Assembly (NCBI GenBank): GCA_028877205.1
Contig: JAPPHY010000007.1
Coordinates: 1 to 64,000, forward strand
Direction of reading: 5' to 3'
DNA: 64,000 nt
Source: Chloroflexota bacterium
Lineage (GTDB): Bacteria; Chloroflexota; Dehalococcoidia; Lucifugimonadales; UBA2985
Part shown: positions 43,450 to 51,861 of the stretch, in pieces
How positions within the stretch are numbered: position 1 is the first letter of the stretch
How the letters are laid out: each line of letters begins with the position of its first letter
The notes under the pieces: generated by a model
What the model was told of the DNA's origin: nothing
The model's database searches: none
Seen by the model: the letters and a program-made list of their open reading frames with translations, nothing else
Program-made: the position numbers and the translations under genes

Positions 43450-44514
43450 TCACTGCGTCATGTACTGGGCCGTGAAGGCGTCCGCTGCGTCCACGTCCTC
43501 TCCGAGGAGGCCCTCAGACTTCATCCACGCCGCCAAGCTCTCCCACCGCTCCGCGGACTGGTGGCCAAAGGCCACGCCTTCCTCCTCCCACAGCGGTGCC
43601 AGTAGGCCGATGCCCTGCGACTCCAGCTCACCGTCGATCTCCGGATTGGCCTCGACGAGGATGTCCACGGCGCCCTGCGGATCGGCGATAGCGTCCGCGT
43701 AACCCCTCGCCGTGGCGCGGAGGAACCGCTCCACCACGTCCGCGTTTTCGCCCAGGTAGCTCTCACCGGCCACAAGCACAAGCTCGTAGAAGTCGGGGAC
43801 GCCCCACTCCTCCATGCGCAGCACGCCGACCGGGTAGCCCTGCTTCTCCATGGCAATGGACTCGTGCGTCCAGTACGCCCCCACTATGGCGTCCACCTTC
43901 TTCCCGATAAGCGACGGCGACAGGTCGTAGCCCACGTTGACCAGCGTCACGTCCTCTGCGGCGGCCCCGTCGTGCTGGAGCATGGCCAGGAAGAGCGCCT
44001 CCTCGAAGGGGATACCTGTCACACCCACGTTCCTGCCCACCAGGTCGGATGGGCGCTCGATGCCGGACTCCTCCAGCACCATGATGGAGTTGAGCGGGTG
44101 CTGCACCATTGCGGCAATCGACTTCACAGGCACGCCCTCGCCCCTCGCGAGCAGCACCTCCGCCTGGTAGCTCACGCCGAAGTCGTCGCGGCCTGCGCCC
44201 ACGGTCTTGAGCACATCCTCAGGATTCGCCGGCACCACGATGTCGACGTCCAGGCCCTCCTCGGCGAAGTAGCCTCGCTCCAGTGCTACGTAGAAGCCGG
44301 CGTGGTTGGAGTTGGGGAACCAGTCCAGTGCCAAGCTCACGCTCACGACTGCCGGCGCGGGCGTGTCAGTGGGCGCAGGCGTGGCAGTCGGCGCAGTAGT
44401 TGCCGTAGGGGCGGTCGTCGCCGTCGGCTCCTCACTCTCGCACGCCACTGCGAGCAGAGCGGCCATCAACAACAATGCTGCCGTAAACAGGGACTTGCCA
44501 AGATTAGTTCTCAA
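43450..44514 (-). CDS. thiY: HMP-precursor ABC transporter substrate-binding lipoprotein
   Basis: 354 aa from a TTG at 44514 with GGAGGT six bases upstream; the upstream ATG at 44544 would overlap thiX and lacks a site. Lipobox LLAVAC and a [20 protein letters not shown] linker. The NMT1/THI5-like fold starts [20 protein letters not shown], and contains [20 protein letters not shown], then [20 protein letters not shown]. It probably binds formylaminopyrimidine or HMP. Confidence 0.92.
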   Translation of the reverse strand: MRTNLGKSLFTAALLLMAALLAVACESEEPTATTAPTATTAPTATPAPTDTPAPAVVSVSLALDWFPNSNHAGFYVALERGYFAEEGLDVDIVVPANPEDVLKTVGAGRDDFGVSYQAEVLLARGEGVPVKSIAAMVQHPLNSIMVLEESGIERPSDLVGRNVGVTGIPFEEALFLAMLQHDGAAAEDVTLVNVGYDLSPSLIGKKVDAIVGAYWTHESIAMEKQGYPVGVLRMEEWGVPDFYELVLVAGESYLGENADVVERFLRATARGYADAIADPQGAVDILVEANPEIDGELESQGIGLLAPLWEEEGVAFGHQSAERWESLAAWMKSEGLLGEDVDAADAFTAQYMTQ

Positions 44515-44518
44515 CGCT

Positions 44519-45358
44519 CTACCTCCGTACAGAACTGTCTCCAAGCGCCTCGTCGCGGCGCCCCCTGGTTTGCCAAGGCACGGCGTATCGCTCCGTCAGC
44601 ACCACCAGCAGGAACAGAGCCACGCCCATGACGGACAGGATGAACATTGAGGCGAATACCCTGTCCGTGAGAAACTGCGGCGCGGAGCGGGTCATCAGAT
44701 AGCCGAGACCCTCGCTGGCGCCTACCCACTCACCCACTACGGCTCCTATCACGCTCAGCGCGATGGCCACGCGCAGGCCCGAGAACAGGTATGGAAGGCA
44801 CGACGGCGCCTGGACCTTCACGAAGAGCTGCCACCTGTTTGCGCCCAGCGTGCGCATCATCCTGAGCAGGTCCGGGTCGGCCGACTTGAGGCCGTCCACG
44901 GTGTTCACCACAATCGGAAAGAACGAGAGCAGCACCACCACGATTACCTTGGGCCAGATGCCGTAGCCAATCCAGATCAGCAAGAGCGGCGCTATGACTA
45001 TCACCGGCACCGTCTGCGATGCGATGACGAACGGATAGACGGCGCGCTCGACAAGGCGGGAGTAGGCGATGGCCCCGGCGATGGTCACACCAACCACACA
45101 CGCCAGCGCAAAGCCCAGCAGCACCTCGCCGAGCGTAACCCAGGTGTGCCTGAGCAGCAGGTCGCGGCTCTCCACCAGCTCCGCGCCTATGGCAGTAGGC
45201 GGCGGCAGGAGCCATCGCTCCACGTCGAGCAGACGCACGGCGGCCTCCCACGCGGCGCCCGCCCCCGCAATGACGAGCGCCGGCAGCCCCCACCGCAGCA
45301 CGGAGGAGGCACGGCTGCCGGAGTGCTCCTGACGGGTGGTCGCTGAATCGACGCTCAC
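44519..45358 (-). CDS. thiX: Thiamin-precursor ABC transporter permease
   Basis: 279 aa. Six-helix permease of the SsuC/TauC family: WLLPPPTAIGAELVESRDLL, LLGFALACVVGVTIAGAI, and coupling loop KSADPDLLRMMRTLGANRWQ followed by LFVKVQAPSCLPYLFSGLRV. The stop is 5 bases before the thiY start; its start overlaps the thiZ stop by 4 bases. Confidence 0.93.
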   Translation of the reverse strand: MSVDSATTRQEHSGSRASSVLRWGLPALVIAGAGAAWEAAVRLLDVERWLLPPPTAIGAELVESRDLLLRHTWVTLGEVLLGFALACVVGVTIAGAIAYSRLVERAVYPFVIASQTVPVIVIAPLLLIWIGYGIWPKVIVVVLLSFFPIVVNTVDGLKSADPDLLRMMRTLGANRWQLFVKVQAPSCLPYLFSGLRVAIALSVIGAVVGEWVGASEGLGYLMTRSAPQFLTDRVFASMFILSVMGVALFLLVVLTERYAVPWQTRGRRDEALGDSSVRR

Positions 45359-46215
45359 TGCGATACCTCCGTCCGGAGCACGGCAGAAGTCGCCGCTCCT
45401 CCGGCGCCTGCGGGAGCTTCATCCTCACGCAGCGCAGCCAGCGCACGCGCTTTGATCTCCACGAACGCCGCATCCGTCACCATTTCATACCGGCGCGGGC
45501 GCGGCAGGTCAATCGCAAACGCAGCCTTCACGGTTCCGGGGCGCGGAGTGAACACGTAGACCCTGTCCGACAGAAGCACAGCCTCCTCAACGTCGTGGGT
45601 CACAAGCACCACGGTCTTGCTCCACGACTCCCACAGGCCCAGCAGCCACTCTTGCATACCAACCCTCGTAAGTGCGTCGAGCGCGCCGAACGGCTCATCC
45701 AGCAGGATGACCTCCTGATCCGCCAGCACGGTTCGAAGGAAGGCCACCCTCTGGCGCATGCCCCCAGAGAGCTGGGCTGGGTAGCTCCTCTCGAATCCCT
45801 CCAGCCCGAAGGGCTCCATCAACGCCAGGGCCGAAGTCCTGGCCTGAGACCGCTGCTTCCCCATGAGCTCCGGCCCGAGGACTGCGTTGTCCAGCACGCT
45901 GCGCCAGGGGAGAAGCAGGTCCTTCTGGTGCATATACCCGACAGTCCCAAGTCGCCGCGAGACCTGCCGCCCGTCCACGAGGATTCGGCCCAGAGACGGC
46001 TCCTCAAGCCCGGCGATGAGGTTCAGTAGGGTGCTCTTGCCGCATCCGCTGGGGCCGATGATGCTGACGAACTCGCCATCGTGGACGCGCAGGTCAACGC
46101 CGCGCAGAACGGGAAGCGTGTTCCCGTGCAGGGAGAAGTCCTGTGCAACGCCGTCCAACTCTATCTTGGGAGTTGGCACGGCATCGACGAGTTTGCGCTC
46201 CGAGCCGCCTGTCAC
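45355..46215 (-). CDS. thiZ: Thiamin-precursor ABC transporter ATPase
   Basis: 286 aa from a GTG; a later GTG at about 46176 is an alternative, and neither has a clear ribosome-binding site. ABC ATPase: Walker A GPSGCGKSTLLNLIAGL, Q-loop YMHQKDLLLPWRSVLDN, signature LSGGMRQRVAFLRTVL, Walker B VILLDEPFGALDALTR and H-loop VLVTHDVEEAVLLSDR. First gene of the operon under a TPP riboswitch, which marks the transporter as thiamin-related. Confidence 0.93.
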   Translation of the reverse strand: MTGGSERKLVDAVPTPKIELDGVAQDFSLHGNTLPVLRGVDLRVHDGEFVSIIGPSGCGKSTLLNLIAGLEEPSLGRILVDGRQVSRRLGTVGYMHQKDLLLPWRSVLDNAVLGPELMGKQRSQARTSALALMEPFGLEGFERSYPAQLSGGMRQRVAFLRTVLADQEVILLDEPFGALDALTRVGMQEWLLGLWESWSKTVVLVTHDVEEAVLLSDRVYVFTPRPGTVKAAFAIDLPRPRRYEMVTDAAFVEIKARALAALREDEAPAGAGGAATSAVLRTEVSQ

Positions 46216-46233
46216 TGCATGGCTGGCCGGCCA

Positions 46234-46265
46234 GAAAGAGAAAGGCCGCCTGCGGCTAGCAGGCG
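46234..46265 (-). terminator. Riboswitch-controlled terminator before thiZ
   Basis: Minus strand: perfect stem CGCCTGC / GCAGGCG with a 5-base loop (46247-46265), followed by GCCTTTCTCTTTCT. It stands between the TPP aptamer and thiZ and is the likely expression platform, stopping transcription when TPP is bound. Confidence 0.8.
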
Positions 46266-46294
46266 ACCAATCGAAAACAAGCTATGGTCCGGCA

Positions 46295-46383
46295 CTCTCC
46301 CTCCGCTGGCATTACCCAGATCAGGTGCTCAGGGTCGCCCCGATACGTCGGGGCCTCTCAGCCTGGCTCACCAAGCTCCCCTC
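46295..46383 (-). ncRNA. TPP riboswitch (THI element)
   Basis: Minus strand shows the conserved aptamer: GGGGAGCTTGG, GGCTGAGAGG, GACCCT, ACCTGATCTGGGTAATGCC and AGCGGAGGGA. The optional stem CCCCGACG/CGGGG lies between CTGAGA and ACCCT. It senses thiamin diphosphate and controls thiZ-thiX-thiY-thiD. Confidence 0.97.
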
Positions 46384-46412
46384 AGGCCCTATGCTGTTGT
46401 GTCCTGCGTGTG

Positions 46413-46441
46413 AGTATATCGCGGGTGGCGGCGGCAGTCAA
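46413..46441 (-). promoter_or_regulatory. Promoter of the thi operon
   Basis: Minus strand: -35 TTGACT (46436-46441), 17-bp spacer, -10 TATACT (46413-46418). Transcription would begin about 20 bases before the TPP aptamer. Confidence 0.8.
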
Positions 46442-46489
46442 CGCTGGTGGCCGCGGAAGCCAGACGATTGAAAGGTTTGGCGCAGCGGC

Positions 46490-47353
46490 CTACGCCAGCA
46501 GCCTCCTCAGAAACTCCTCGAAGGCCGGCCCCGTGTCCTCCCGCCTGAGCGCCATCTCCACGGATGCCCTCAGCAGCCCCATCGGGTTGCCCACGTCGTA
46601 GCGGGTGCCCTGGAATCGGAGGGCGTAGATGTCCTGGTCTTTCAGTAGAATGGCAAGGCCGTCGGTGAGCTGGAGCTCGCCTATCGCGCCCTCCTTCACC
46701 TCGGCAAGGGCATCGAATATCTGCGGCGTGAGCACGTACCGACCGACGATTCCGAGGTTGGACGGCGCGTCCGCGAGGGCAGGCTTCTCCACCGTTCCCC
46801 TGACGCGGTAGACCCCGTCCGAGACCGGCTCCGGGTCAATCACGCCGTAGCTCTGTATGGCTGGGCCGTCCACCTCTTCAACGGCGATCACGGAGGAGCC
46901 GTACCGTTCGAATACCTCCAGCAGCTGGGTCAACGCGCCCGGCTCGGCGGCGATGATGTCGTCCGGCAGGATCACCGCAAAAGGCTCGCTGCCCACGACT
47001 CTTGCCGCGCACGCCACCGCGTGTCCCAGCCCCAGCTGCTCCGGCTGGCGCACGTACTCCATCTGCACCAGCTCCGACGTGCGCCTCACCTGCGCGAGTC
47101 GGTCGTTGTCGCCGCGGGCCGCCAGCAGGCTCTCCAGCTCAGCGTGCTTGTCGAAGTAGTCGGCGAGAGCCTCCTTGCCGCGCGCCGTGACGACTATCAC
47201 CTCTTCAATCCCCGCTGCGGCCGCCTCCTCCACCACGTACTGCATGGCCGCCCGGTCCACCAGCGGCAGCAGTTCCTTTGGCACGGCCTTGGTGACGGGA
47301 AGAAATCGAGTGCCCATCCCGGCGGCGGGGATAACGGCCTTTCTCACCTTCAT
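46490..47353 (-). CDS. galU: UTP-glucose-1-phosphate uridylyltransferase
   Basis: 287 aa. Nucleotidyltransferase: VRKAVIPAAGMGTRFLPVTK then AVPKELLPLVDRAAMQYVVE, AVILPDDIIAAEPGALTQLL and GTRYDVGNPMGLLRASVEMA. It makes UDP-glucose for surface glycans and glycolipids. The gene is 9 bases from hisA and may be read with hisH-hisA. Confidence 0.96.
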   Translation of the reverse strand: MKVRKAVIPAAGMGTRFLPVTKAVPKELLPLVDRAAMQYVVEEAAAAGIEEVIVVTARGKEALADYFDKHAELESLLAARGDNDRLAQVRRTSELVQMEYVRQPEQLGLGHAVACAARVVGSEPFAVILPDDIIAAEPGALTQLLEVFERYGSSVIAVEEVDGPAIQSYGVIDPEPVSDGVYRVRGTVEKPALADAPSNLGIVGRYVLTPQIFDALAEVKEGAIGELQLTDGLAILLKDQDIYALRFQGTRYDVGNPMGLLRASVEMALRREDTGPAFEEFLRRLLA

Positions 47354-47362
47354 GGCTTCACC

Positions 47363-48097
47363 TCATTGCGGTGTTGCTGCGGTTCCGGCGCTGGAGATTG
47401 CCTCTCTCAGGTCAACGTCCCCGGTGTAAAGCGCTCTGCCGATGATCACACCCTCCACGCCCAGCGAGGCCAGGCGCTCCACGTGCTCCGGTGATGAGAC
47501 GCCTCCAGACACAATCAGCGATGCGTCGCAGTCCGTCGCTATCTCCTCGATGGCTCCGAAGTTGGGCGAGGTCAGCGTCCCGTCGCGGGAGATGTCGGTG
47601 TAGACGAACCGGTGCACACCCAGTTCGATCATGTCTCGTATGAGGTCAAGCGCGGAGACGCCGGTGGTCTCACGCCATCCTCTGACCGCCGCCATGCCGT
47701 CACGTGCGTCCACGCCCACAACCACCGCCTCCGCCCCGAACCGGCGGCACGCCTGCTCCACGATGGCGGGCTCCTCAACTGCGATGGTGCCCAGAATGAA
47801 GCGCTGCACTCCCATGTCCAGCGCTCGCCACGCGGAGTCCAGGTCGCGTATGCCGCCTCCCGTTTGGATGGGCACGCTCACCGCCTCGCAGATGCGCCGG
47901 AGCGCCTCAAGGTTGGAGGAGACGCCCGTAGCCGCCCCGTCCAGATCCACGACATGGAGCCGTGGCGCGCCAAGCTCCTGCCACCTGAGCGCCACGCTCG
48001 TGGGGTCGTCGGAGAAGACCGTTTCCCTGTCGTAGTCACCCTGGTACAGGCGGACGCACCTGCCGCCCCGTAGGTCGATGGCGGGTATGACCTCCAC
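47363..48097 (-). CDS. hisA: ProFAR isomerase
   Basis: 244 aa. TIM-barrel isomerase of histidine synthesis: MEVIPAIDLRGGRCVRLYQG, LHVVDLDGAATG, IQTGGGIRDLDSAWRALDMG and FVYTDISRDGTL, with catalytic Asp near the N-terminus and in YTDISRDG. It follows hisH after a single base. Other his genes are outside the window. Confidence 0.96.
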   Translation of the reverse strand: MEVIPAIDLRGGRCVRLYQGDYDRETVFSDDPTSVALRWQELGAPRLHVVDLDGAATGVSSNLEALRRICEAVSVPIQTGGGIRDLDSAWRALDMGVQRFILGTIAVEEPAIVEQACRRFGAEAVVVGVDARDGMAAVRGWRETTGVSALDLIRDMIELGVHRFVYTDISRDGTLTSPNFGAIEEIATDCDASLIVSGGVSSPEHVERLASLGVEGVIIGRALYTGDVDLREAISSAGTAATPQ

Positions 48098-48098
48098 G

Positions 48099-48719
48099 CT
48101 ACGCCTCCACCATGTTGCTGAGAAAGTTCTCGTACAGGCGCAGGCCCAGGGCGCCGCTCTTCTCCGGGTGGAACTGGGTTGCCACCAGGTTGTCCCTGAC
48201 CAGCACGCTGCAGAACTGCAGGCCGTACTCTGTGGTGCCCAGCACCAGCGACTCGTTTTCGGGATCCGCGTAGTAGCTGTGTACGAAGTAGAAGTAGGAG
48301 CCGCTTTCGACCCCTCGGAATACCGAGTGATCCCCCAGGAGGTCTACCCTGTTCCACCCCATGTGCGGGCGCTTCACCTGCTCCGGCAGCAGACGAACGC
48401 GGCCGGGCGCCACACCCAGGCACGGCGACGGGCCCTCTTCGGAGGTGTCCAGCAGCAGCTGAAGCCCCAGGCATACACCGAAGAAGGGCACCCCGCCTGC
48501 GATCACCTCACGCAACGGCTCCACGAGGCCTCGCTCGCTCAGCGTCGTCATGGCCGACTCAGACGCGCCCTGGCCCGGAAAGATGATCGCCTCAGCACTG
48601 CTGACGTCGTCCGGGTTTCCCGTAACGTGCGGCGTGCGGCCCAGCTTCTCGATAGCCTTGGCAACGCTGCGGACGTTGCCGGCGCCGTAGTCCACAATGG
48701 TCACCCTTGCCCCGGTCAT
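48099..48719 (-). CDS. hisH: Imidazole glycerol phosphate synthase, glutaminase subunit
   Basis: 206 aa. Class I glutamine amidotransferase: VTIVDYGAGNVRSVAKAIEK, oxyanion PGQGASESAM, nucleophile Cys in PFFGVCLGLQLLL, and catalytic His/Glu in ATQFHPEKSGALGLR. It feeds ammonia to HisF, whose gene is not in the window. It overlaps the upstream hydrolase gene by 4 bases (ATGA). Confidence 0.96.
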   Translation of the reverse strand: MTGARVTIVDYGAGNVRSVAKAIEKLGRTPHVTGNPDDVSSAEAIIFPGQGASESAMTTLSERGLVEPLREVIAGGVPFFGVCLGLQLLLDTSEEGPSPCLGVAPGRVRLLPEQVKRPHMGWNRVDLLGDHSVFRGVESGSYFYFVHSYYADPENESLVLGTTEYGLQFCSVLVRDNLVATQFHPEKSGALGLRLYENFLSNMVEA

Positions 48720-49450
48720 TCCGAGTACCTCCTCAGAAAGTCGAGGATGAGGCCCTGCGCTCGCGGGCCGGAGTCGCCGGAGAGCATGTCCGTGCCGTGC
48801 GCGGCCCCTTCCACCAGGTGCCGTTCCCTGGGGTCGTCGGTCCGCTGCTCGAACAGGGACGCGCTGCGAGCGTAGAAGCCGTCATCGCGTGCGGCGATGA
48901 AAAGCTTGGGAGCGGCTATGCGGCGCAGGTCCGGCGTGGCGTCCACCCCGTCGATAGACGGCGGCGCAGAGAGTGTGACCACGCCGGCCACCTCCGAGCG
49001 GGCGGCAACCTTCAGCGAGGCCGTGCCACCCATGCTCGCGCCCACGAGAAACACCCTGGACGCGCCCCGGTCCTTCAGATAGTCCAGCGCCGCCTCCACG
49101 TCCGTGTCTATGCTCCCGATGTCTACCTCCCCCTGCGAGTCGCGGTAGCCCCTGAAGTCGAAGGTGAGGGCCTGAAAGCCCTTGTCCTTGAGAACGCGGG
49201 CAAAAGGCCACCAGCTCTCCTGGTCGGTTGGCCGCATATGGCTCAACACCACCCCGACGGAGCCTGAACCGAACACGTGGCCTGACAACTGCACTCCGTC
49301 CTCGGTGCCGAACTCAACCTTCTCGGCGCCTCCGCCCGGGCCGGGATGCGCGCTGCATCCGGAGGCCAGAAGAGCAAGGACCAGCGCCAATGCCGGTATG
49401 CCAATCCGTTTCGCCGGCAGAAGCCAAAGCAGAAAGCTACCTGTCATCAT
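48716..49450 (-). CDS. Alpha/beta-hydrolase lipoprotein
   Basis: 244 aa from Met at 49450 (next Met at 49447; a start at 49471 is also open). Signal with lipobox LLASGC. Alpha/beta hydrolase core: VGVVLSHMRPTDQESWWPFA, ALTFDFRGYRDSQG, nucleophile Ser in VFLVGASMGGTASLKVA, KLFIAARDD with the acid and EGAAHGTDM with the His. It resembles small dienelactone-hydrolase-like esterases. Outer-surface location is inferred from the lipobox. Overlap with hisH is probably a compact-genome effect rather than functional. Confidence 0.85.
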   Translation of the reverse strand: MMTGSFLLWLLPAKRIGIPALALVLALLASGCSAHPGPGGGAEKVEFGTEDGVQLSGHVFGSGSVGVVLSHMRPTDQESWWPFARVLKDKGFQALTFDFRGYRDSQGEVDIGSIDTDVEAALDYLKDRGASRVFLVGASMGGTASLKVAARSEVAGVVTLSAPPSIDGVDATPDLRRIAAPKLFIAARDDGFYARSASLFEQRTDDPRERHLVEGAAHGTDMLSGDSGPRAQGLILDFLRRYSE

Positions 49451-49579
49451 ACCTGATAATCCGCATACCAACCCGGCCGGAAGGTATTCCCTCTCGCCCG
49501 CCCGGCGGTGAAGTGCTCCAATTGCTTTCCTTGCCGAAATGCGGCGCGAGTCCCAAGCAATCTGTCAGTTTACGCGTGG

Positions 49580-49588
49580 ATTATAGCA
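49580..49588 (-). promoter_or_regulatory. Extended -10 promoter of hydrolase-hisH-hisA
   Basis: Minus strand TGCTATAAT: perfect TATAAT (49580-49585) preceded by TG and one base, the extended -10 form that can work without a good -35. It lies 130 bases before the hydrolase start. Confidence 0.55.
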
Positions 49589-49654
49589 CACACCTATCCG
49601 GCGGCCCGCCATGAAGCGACCCGCGAAACGCGTCCAACATCCGACCCGCGCAGG

Positions 49655-49683
49655 TTGACCGCGCCGAAAGCACCGACTAGAAT
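49655..49683 (+). promoter_or_regulatory. Promoter of the HEAT-repeat gene
   Basis: -35 TTGACC (49655-49660), 17-bp spacer, -10 TAGAAT (49678-49683). The leader would be about 75 nt up to the GTG at 49766. Confidence 0.75.
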
Positions 49684-49765
49684 TGGGGCAGACATTGGCG
49701 GCGGCCCTCCCGCCGCATCCGGTACTCAGGTACTATTGCAAGGGTGTAGTGAGGAGAGTCAGCAA

Positions 49766-50704
49766 GTGAGTCTGGAGCAATATCTGGAGTCGCTGGCCGA
49801 CGATGAGCGGCCTTTACGTAACGCTGATCTCATGCAGCTCTCGGACCTGACGTCCGAGGACCTCCGGCTCGTAGCCTCCGTTTGGCGCGACATCGACGCG
49901 GGCCGGCGGAGAGACTTGCTGGTGCGGCTCATCGACCTTTCCGAGGAGAACCTTGAGGCCGAATTCAGCGACCTCTTCCGGCACTGTCTGGGCGACGAGA
50001 ACCCGGAGGTTAGGGCCAAGGCGATCGAGGGGTTGTGGGAGTGCGACGAACGCACGCTGGTGACTCCCCTGATCGCGCTGCTGGGCCAGGACCCATTTGA
50101 GGAAGTGCGGGCCGCAGCGGCCACGGCCCTTGGGAAATTCGCCCTCTTGTCGCAGACGGGCAAGCTCCTGCAGAAAGACCGAGACCGCATCAAGCAGAGC
50201 CTCATGCGATCCGTGCTTGACGGAGACGAGACCCTCTCCGTCAGGCGCAGGGCCATGGAGGCTGTAGCGCCCTTCAACACAGACGACGTCCAGAGTGTGA
50301 TTCAGGACGCATACAGGAGCCCGGTGAAGGGGATGCGCTGCAGCGCAGTATACGCCATGGGCAAGAGCTGCGATTCTCGCTGGCTGCCAACCATACTGGC
50401 GGAGCTCCAGAACACGGATGCGGCTATGCGCTACGAGGCGTCAAACGCCTGCGGCGAGCTTGGCGAGGAGCCCGCGGTGCCGCACCTCATCCCGCTGTTC
50501 GAGGACGACGACCACCTGACCCAGATCTCCGCCATCACCGCCGTGGGGAACATCGGAGGCAACCTGGCACGCAAGGCCCTGCTGCGATGCATTAAGTCTG
50601 CGGACGACGTGGCATCCGAGGCGGCTCAGGAAGCGCTCGACAATTTGGACGCCAGTGAGCGCACCTTCGATACGGACCCCTATGCGCCCCGTTCGGCTCG
50701 CTGA
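49766..50704 (+). CDS. HEAT-repeat protein
   Basis: 312 aa from a GTG with GAGGAG upstream; longer in-frame starts cross the promoter. Helical repeats of the HEAT/PBS-lyase type, e.g. ENPEVRAKAIEGLWECDERT, DPFEEVRAAAATALGKFALL, AAMRYEASNACGELGEEPAV and HLTQISAITAVGNIGGNLAR. Likely a scaffold for protein-protein contacts; no catalytic domain. Overlaps the ROK gene end by 25 bases on the opposite strand. Confidence 0.88.
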   Translation: MSLEQYLESLADDERPLRNADLMQLSDLTSEDLRLVASVWRDIDAGRRRDLLVRLIDLSEENLEAEFSDLFRHCLGDENPEVRAKAIEGLWECDERTLVTPLIALLGQDPFEEVRAAAATALGKFALLSQTGKLLQKDRDRIKQSLMRSVLDGDETLSVRRRAMEAVAPFNTDDVQSVIQDAYRSPVKGMRCSAVYAMGKSCDSRWLPTILAELQNTDAAMRYEASNACGELGEEPAVPHLIPLFEDDDHLTQISAITAVGNIGGNLARKALLRCIKSADDVASEAAQEALDNLDASERTFDTDPYAPRSAR

Positions 50705-51657
50705 AACGCCAGGCGCGCGGCACCGAGCAGGGGAGCGTCGTCTCCCAGAGCCGTCGCAGTGACGTTCACCTTGTCTCTGAGGTTGGCCATAGTCTGGCGG
50801 CGCGTCGCAGCTAGCAGAGCGTCCGCGTAGTCGTCAAAGCTGCGACTCACGCCTCCTCCCAGCACAATCAGGTCCGGGTCGAAGATGTGCATCAGGTTCG
50901 CCAGTCCCAGTCCCAGGTCCTCCACGAACCTGTGCATGATACCGGCGGCCAGCGGGTCGCCCCTGACCGCGGCGTCCATCACCAGCGCCGAGGTCACCTT
51001 CGACGGGTCGCCGCCCGCGATCTCCGCCAGCAGCCTGCCCTCGCCCCGCGCCAGACCCTCCCGCGCGAATCTCGCCGTCGAAGTGCCGGACGCCAACGAC
51101 TCCAGGCAGCCGCGGCTCCCGCACGAGCACGGGGGCCCGTTCCTGTCGATAACCATGTGGCCGAGCTCCGCCGCATAGCCGCGCGCGCCCGTCAGGGGCT
51201 CGCCGTCCGCGATGACGCCACCACCAATGCCGGTGCTCACGGTCAGGTAGACCATATTGTCGAGGCCCCGGCCTGCGCCGTACGCGTGCTCTCCAACCGC
51301 GCCGAGTGTGGCGTCGTTCGCCGCCCAGACCGGCAGTCCGAATCGGGGCTCCAAGCTCGCGCCGGGCGAAAAGCCGTCCCATCCCGGCAGGTTCGGCGGC
51401 GCGTATAGCGTACCCGTCACCGGGTCGACTGGGCCGGCCAGTGACGCTCCGATACCAACCACACGTCTCTCGCCGGTACGCGTCAGGAGGCTGTCGATGA
51501 AGGTCGCTATACGTTCCAGGGCCTCGTCAGAGCCCGCGAGGGCCTGTGTCCCGCCTCCCTCTCGCAGCACGACGTTCCCGGCACGGTCAACAAGCGCGAC
51601 CCTGGTGCGGGTGCCTCCCACGTCCATGGCAATGCACAGGTCGTCCATGCCGGCCAT
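50680..51657 (-). CDS. ROK family sugar kinase (glucokinase-like)
   Basis: 325 aa, AGGAGG before the ATG. ROK fold: CIAMDVGGTRTRVALVD phosphate loop, GIGASLAGPVDPVTGTLYAP, substrate Asp in WAANDATLGAVGEHAYGAGR, LTVSTGIGGGVIADGEPLTG, and zinc motif GHMVIDRNGPPCSCGSRGCL. The C-terminal half has IVLGGGVSRSF. Probably ATP-dependent glucose or N-acyl sugar phosphorylation. Single gene. Confidence 0.94.
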   Translation of the reverse strand: MAGMDDLCIAMDVGGTRTRVALVDRAGNVVLREGGGTQALAGSDEALERIATFIDSLLTRTGERRVVGIGASLAGPVDPVTGTLYAPPNLPGWDGFSPGASLEPRFGLPVWAANDATLGAVGEHAYGAGRGLDNMVYLTVSTGIGGGVIADGEPLTGARGYAAELGHMVIDRNGPPCSCGSRGCLESLASGTSTARFAREGLARGEGRLLAEIAGGDPSKVTSALVMDAAVRGDPLAAGIMHRFVEDLGLGLANLMHIFDPDLIVLGGGVSRSFDDYADALLAATRRQTMANLRDKVNVTATALGDDAPLLGAARLAFQRAERGA

Positions 51658-51810
51658 CTCAACCTCCTTGGCCCTTCACGCCCCGGCAGTAGCCGCGCTG
51701 CCGCGGCGCGTCATCTGTAGACAAGCGGTTGCGGGCTATTATGGGGCCGACTGCGAACTCAAACAAGCCTGCAGATTCAGCCCCCGCGCTCCTGCCTGCA
51801 CGAGCCTCTA

Positions 51811-51819
51811 TGGTATTAT
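51811..51819 (+). promoter_or_regulatory. Extended -10 promoter of the AAA+ gene
   Basis: TGGTATTAT: -10 TATTAT (51814-51819) with the TGn extension, 42 bases before the ATG at 51862. No clear -35. The overlapping TATAAT on the other strand could serve the ROK gene. Confidence 0.45.
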
Positions 51820-51861
51820 AGAAGCGAACCACACGCACGCAGAAGCATCACAGGAGCGGGC

